Origin: Luteibacter sp. SG786
GTDB taxonomy: Bacteria; Pseudomonadota; Gammaproteobacteria; Xanthomonadales; Rhodanobacteraceae
Length of the DNA stretch: 64,000 nucleotides
NCBI RefSeq assembly: GCF_011759605.1
Contig: NZ_JAAOYX010000003.1
Coordinates: forward strand, 62,001 to 126,000
Reading direction: 5' to 3'
A model generated the notes under the pieces. The model searched no databases and was not told where the DNA came from. It saw only the letters and a list, made by a program, of their open reading frames with translations. Of the stretch, positions 63,320-64,000 are shown piece by piece (position 1 is the stretch's first letter; each line of letters starts with the position of its first letter). A program made the position numbers and the translations under genes.

Positions 63320-64000
63320 ATGTCGCGTTTTTGGAAGATCGCGCTGGCGGTCATCGTGGTTCTGGTGATAGCAGGCATTTTCATCGTTCCCCGCCTGGGT
63401 CACCACGGCACCGATGCCAATGCACAGGGCAAGGCCAACGGCGAGGGGCAGGGCGACCAGCCGCCGGTGCCGGTCACCGTGGTCCCCGTCGTCTCGCAGG
63501 ACGTGCCGGTGTACCTCGTCGCCACCGGTACCGCGCAGGCCCGCAATTCGGTGGTCGTGCGCCCGCAGGTGGGCGGCCAGCTCATGAAGCTGAACTTCCA
63601 GGAAGGCCAGGAAGTGAAGGCTGGCACGGTGCTCGCGGAAATCGATCCGCGCACCATTCAGTCGCAGTACGACCAGGCCACGGCGAAACTGCGCCAGGAC
63701 CAGGCCGCCGCCGCCACCGCGAAGAACAACCTCGAGCGTTCGCAGAACCTGGTGAGCAAGGGTGGCCAGCAGTACGTGTCCAAGCAGGACCTCGACAACC
63801 TGAAGAACACGCTCGACCAGGCCAACGCCACCGTCGTGGCCGACCAGGCCTCGATTCGCGCCTCGCAGGTGCAACTGGGCTTCACCAAGGTCGTCGCACC
63901 GATCGACGGCCTCGCCGGCATTCGCGCCGTGGACGTGGGCAATATCGTCTCCACCACCGATTCGATCGTCACCCTCACCGAGGTCCACCCGATCTACGTG
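63320..64000 (+). CDS. RND efflux periplasmic adaptor (MdtA-like), 3' end outside window
   Basis: 227 residues are visible. A signal anchor (FWKIALAVIVVLVIAGIFIV) leads into the barrel-sandwich hybrid domain. GGQLMKLNFQEGQEVKAGTVLAEIDP is the lipoyl-like half and FTKVVAPIDGLAGIRAVDVGN the second half, with a coiled-coil hairpin between. Such adaptors link an RND pump to an outer-membrane channel; the pump gene presumably follows. ATG at 63320 after GGGAG. Confidence 0.92.
   Translation, partial: MSRFWKIALAVIVVLVIAGIFIVPRLGHHGTDANAQGKANGEGQGDQPPVPVTVVPVVSQDVPVYLVATGTAQARNSVVVRPQVGGQLMKLNFQEGQEVKAGTVLAEIDPRTIQSQYDQATAKLRQDQAAAATAKNNLERSQNLVSKGGQQYVSKQDLDNLKNTLDQANATVVADQASIRASQVQLGFTKVVAPIDGLAGIRAVDVGNIVSTTDSIVTLTEVHPIYV

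Overview
The window is high-GC bacterial chromosome with tightly packed genes, many 1-4 base stop/start overlaps and no tRNA, rRNA, CRISPR array or insertion sequence that I can see. Gene content (brominated aryl-polyene pigment genes, ubiK, comM, aceBA with a divergent LysR gene, a bigR-type sulfide operon, a cobalamin riboswitch ahead of nrdAB, REP-like palindromes) suggests a gammaproteobacterium of the order Xanthomonadales, most likely Rhodanobacteraceae (Luteibacter/Dyella-like). The genus is an inference from gene content, not from a marker gene.

Layout. 1-6851: the right part of a xanthomonadin/aryl-polyene cluster (MMPL exporter, ApeP-like dehydratase, FAD halogenase, family 2 glycosyltransferase, chain-length factor and ketosynthase). 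6950-13421: housekeeping genes (YdcF-like protein, hemF, a VNG-repeat secreted protein, gpmA, a membrane protein, a PII gene, ubiK, comM). 13902-16478: two MacB/FtsX-type permeases with no ATPase beside them. 16627-29656: a RiPP (ribosomally made, modified peptide) gene cluster. 29607-31485: sulfide/persulfide handling operon. 31805-35862: glyoxylate shunt aceBA with its LysR-type regulator. 35863-41449: mixed genes (lysophospholipid acyltransferase, arfB, lipoprotein, queF, aldo/keto reductase with MerR, thioesterase). 41475-45430: class Ia ribonucleotide reductase nrdAB under a cobalamin riboswitch. 45610-64000: soluble hybrid histidine kinase, SDR, alpha-L-rhamnosidase, chemoreceptor, PQQ glucose dehydrogenase, MFS transporter, gluconokinase, threonine aldolase, AmpD-like amidase, zapE, a hydrolase, acpH, a c-type cytochrome and the start of an RND efflux adaptor.

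The most striking region is 16627-29656. Two 45-residue precursor genes, missed by long-ORF searches, share an 18-residue acidic leader and an R-C-N-G-R-C core. They sit among a radical SAM/SPASM enzyme, an LpxL-like acyltransferase with a PqqD-like tail, an M50 metalloprotease with a PqqD-like head, and a tandemly duplicated three-gene cassette. Each cassette holds a metal-site-dead arginase-like protein with a PqqD-like head, an intact arginase-family enzyme and a JmjC/cupin oxygenase. An ATP-grasp ligase and a TauD-like oxygenase close the operon. I infer that core arginines become ornithines, that oxygenases hydroxylate the peptide, that the radical SAM enzyme crosslinks or epimerises it, and that the acyltransferase may lipidate it. 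The gene families are read from the sequence; the product chemistry is inference.
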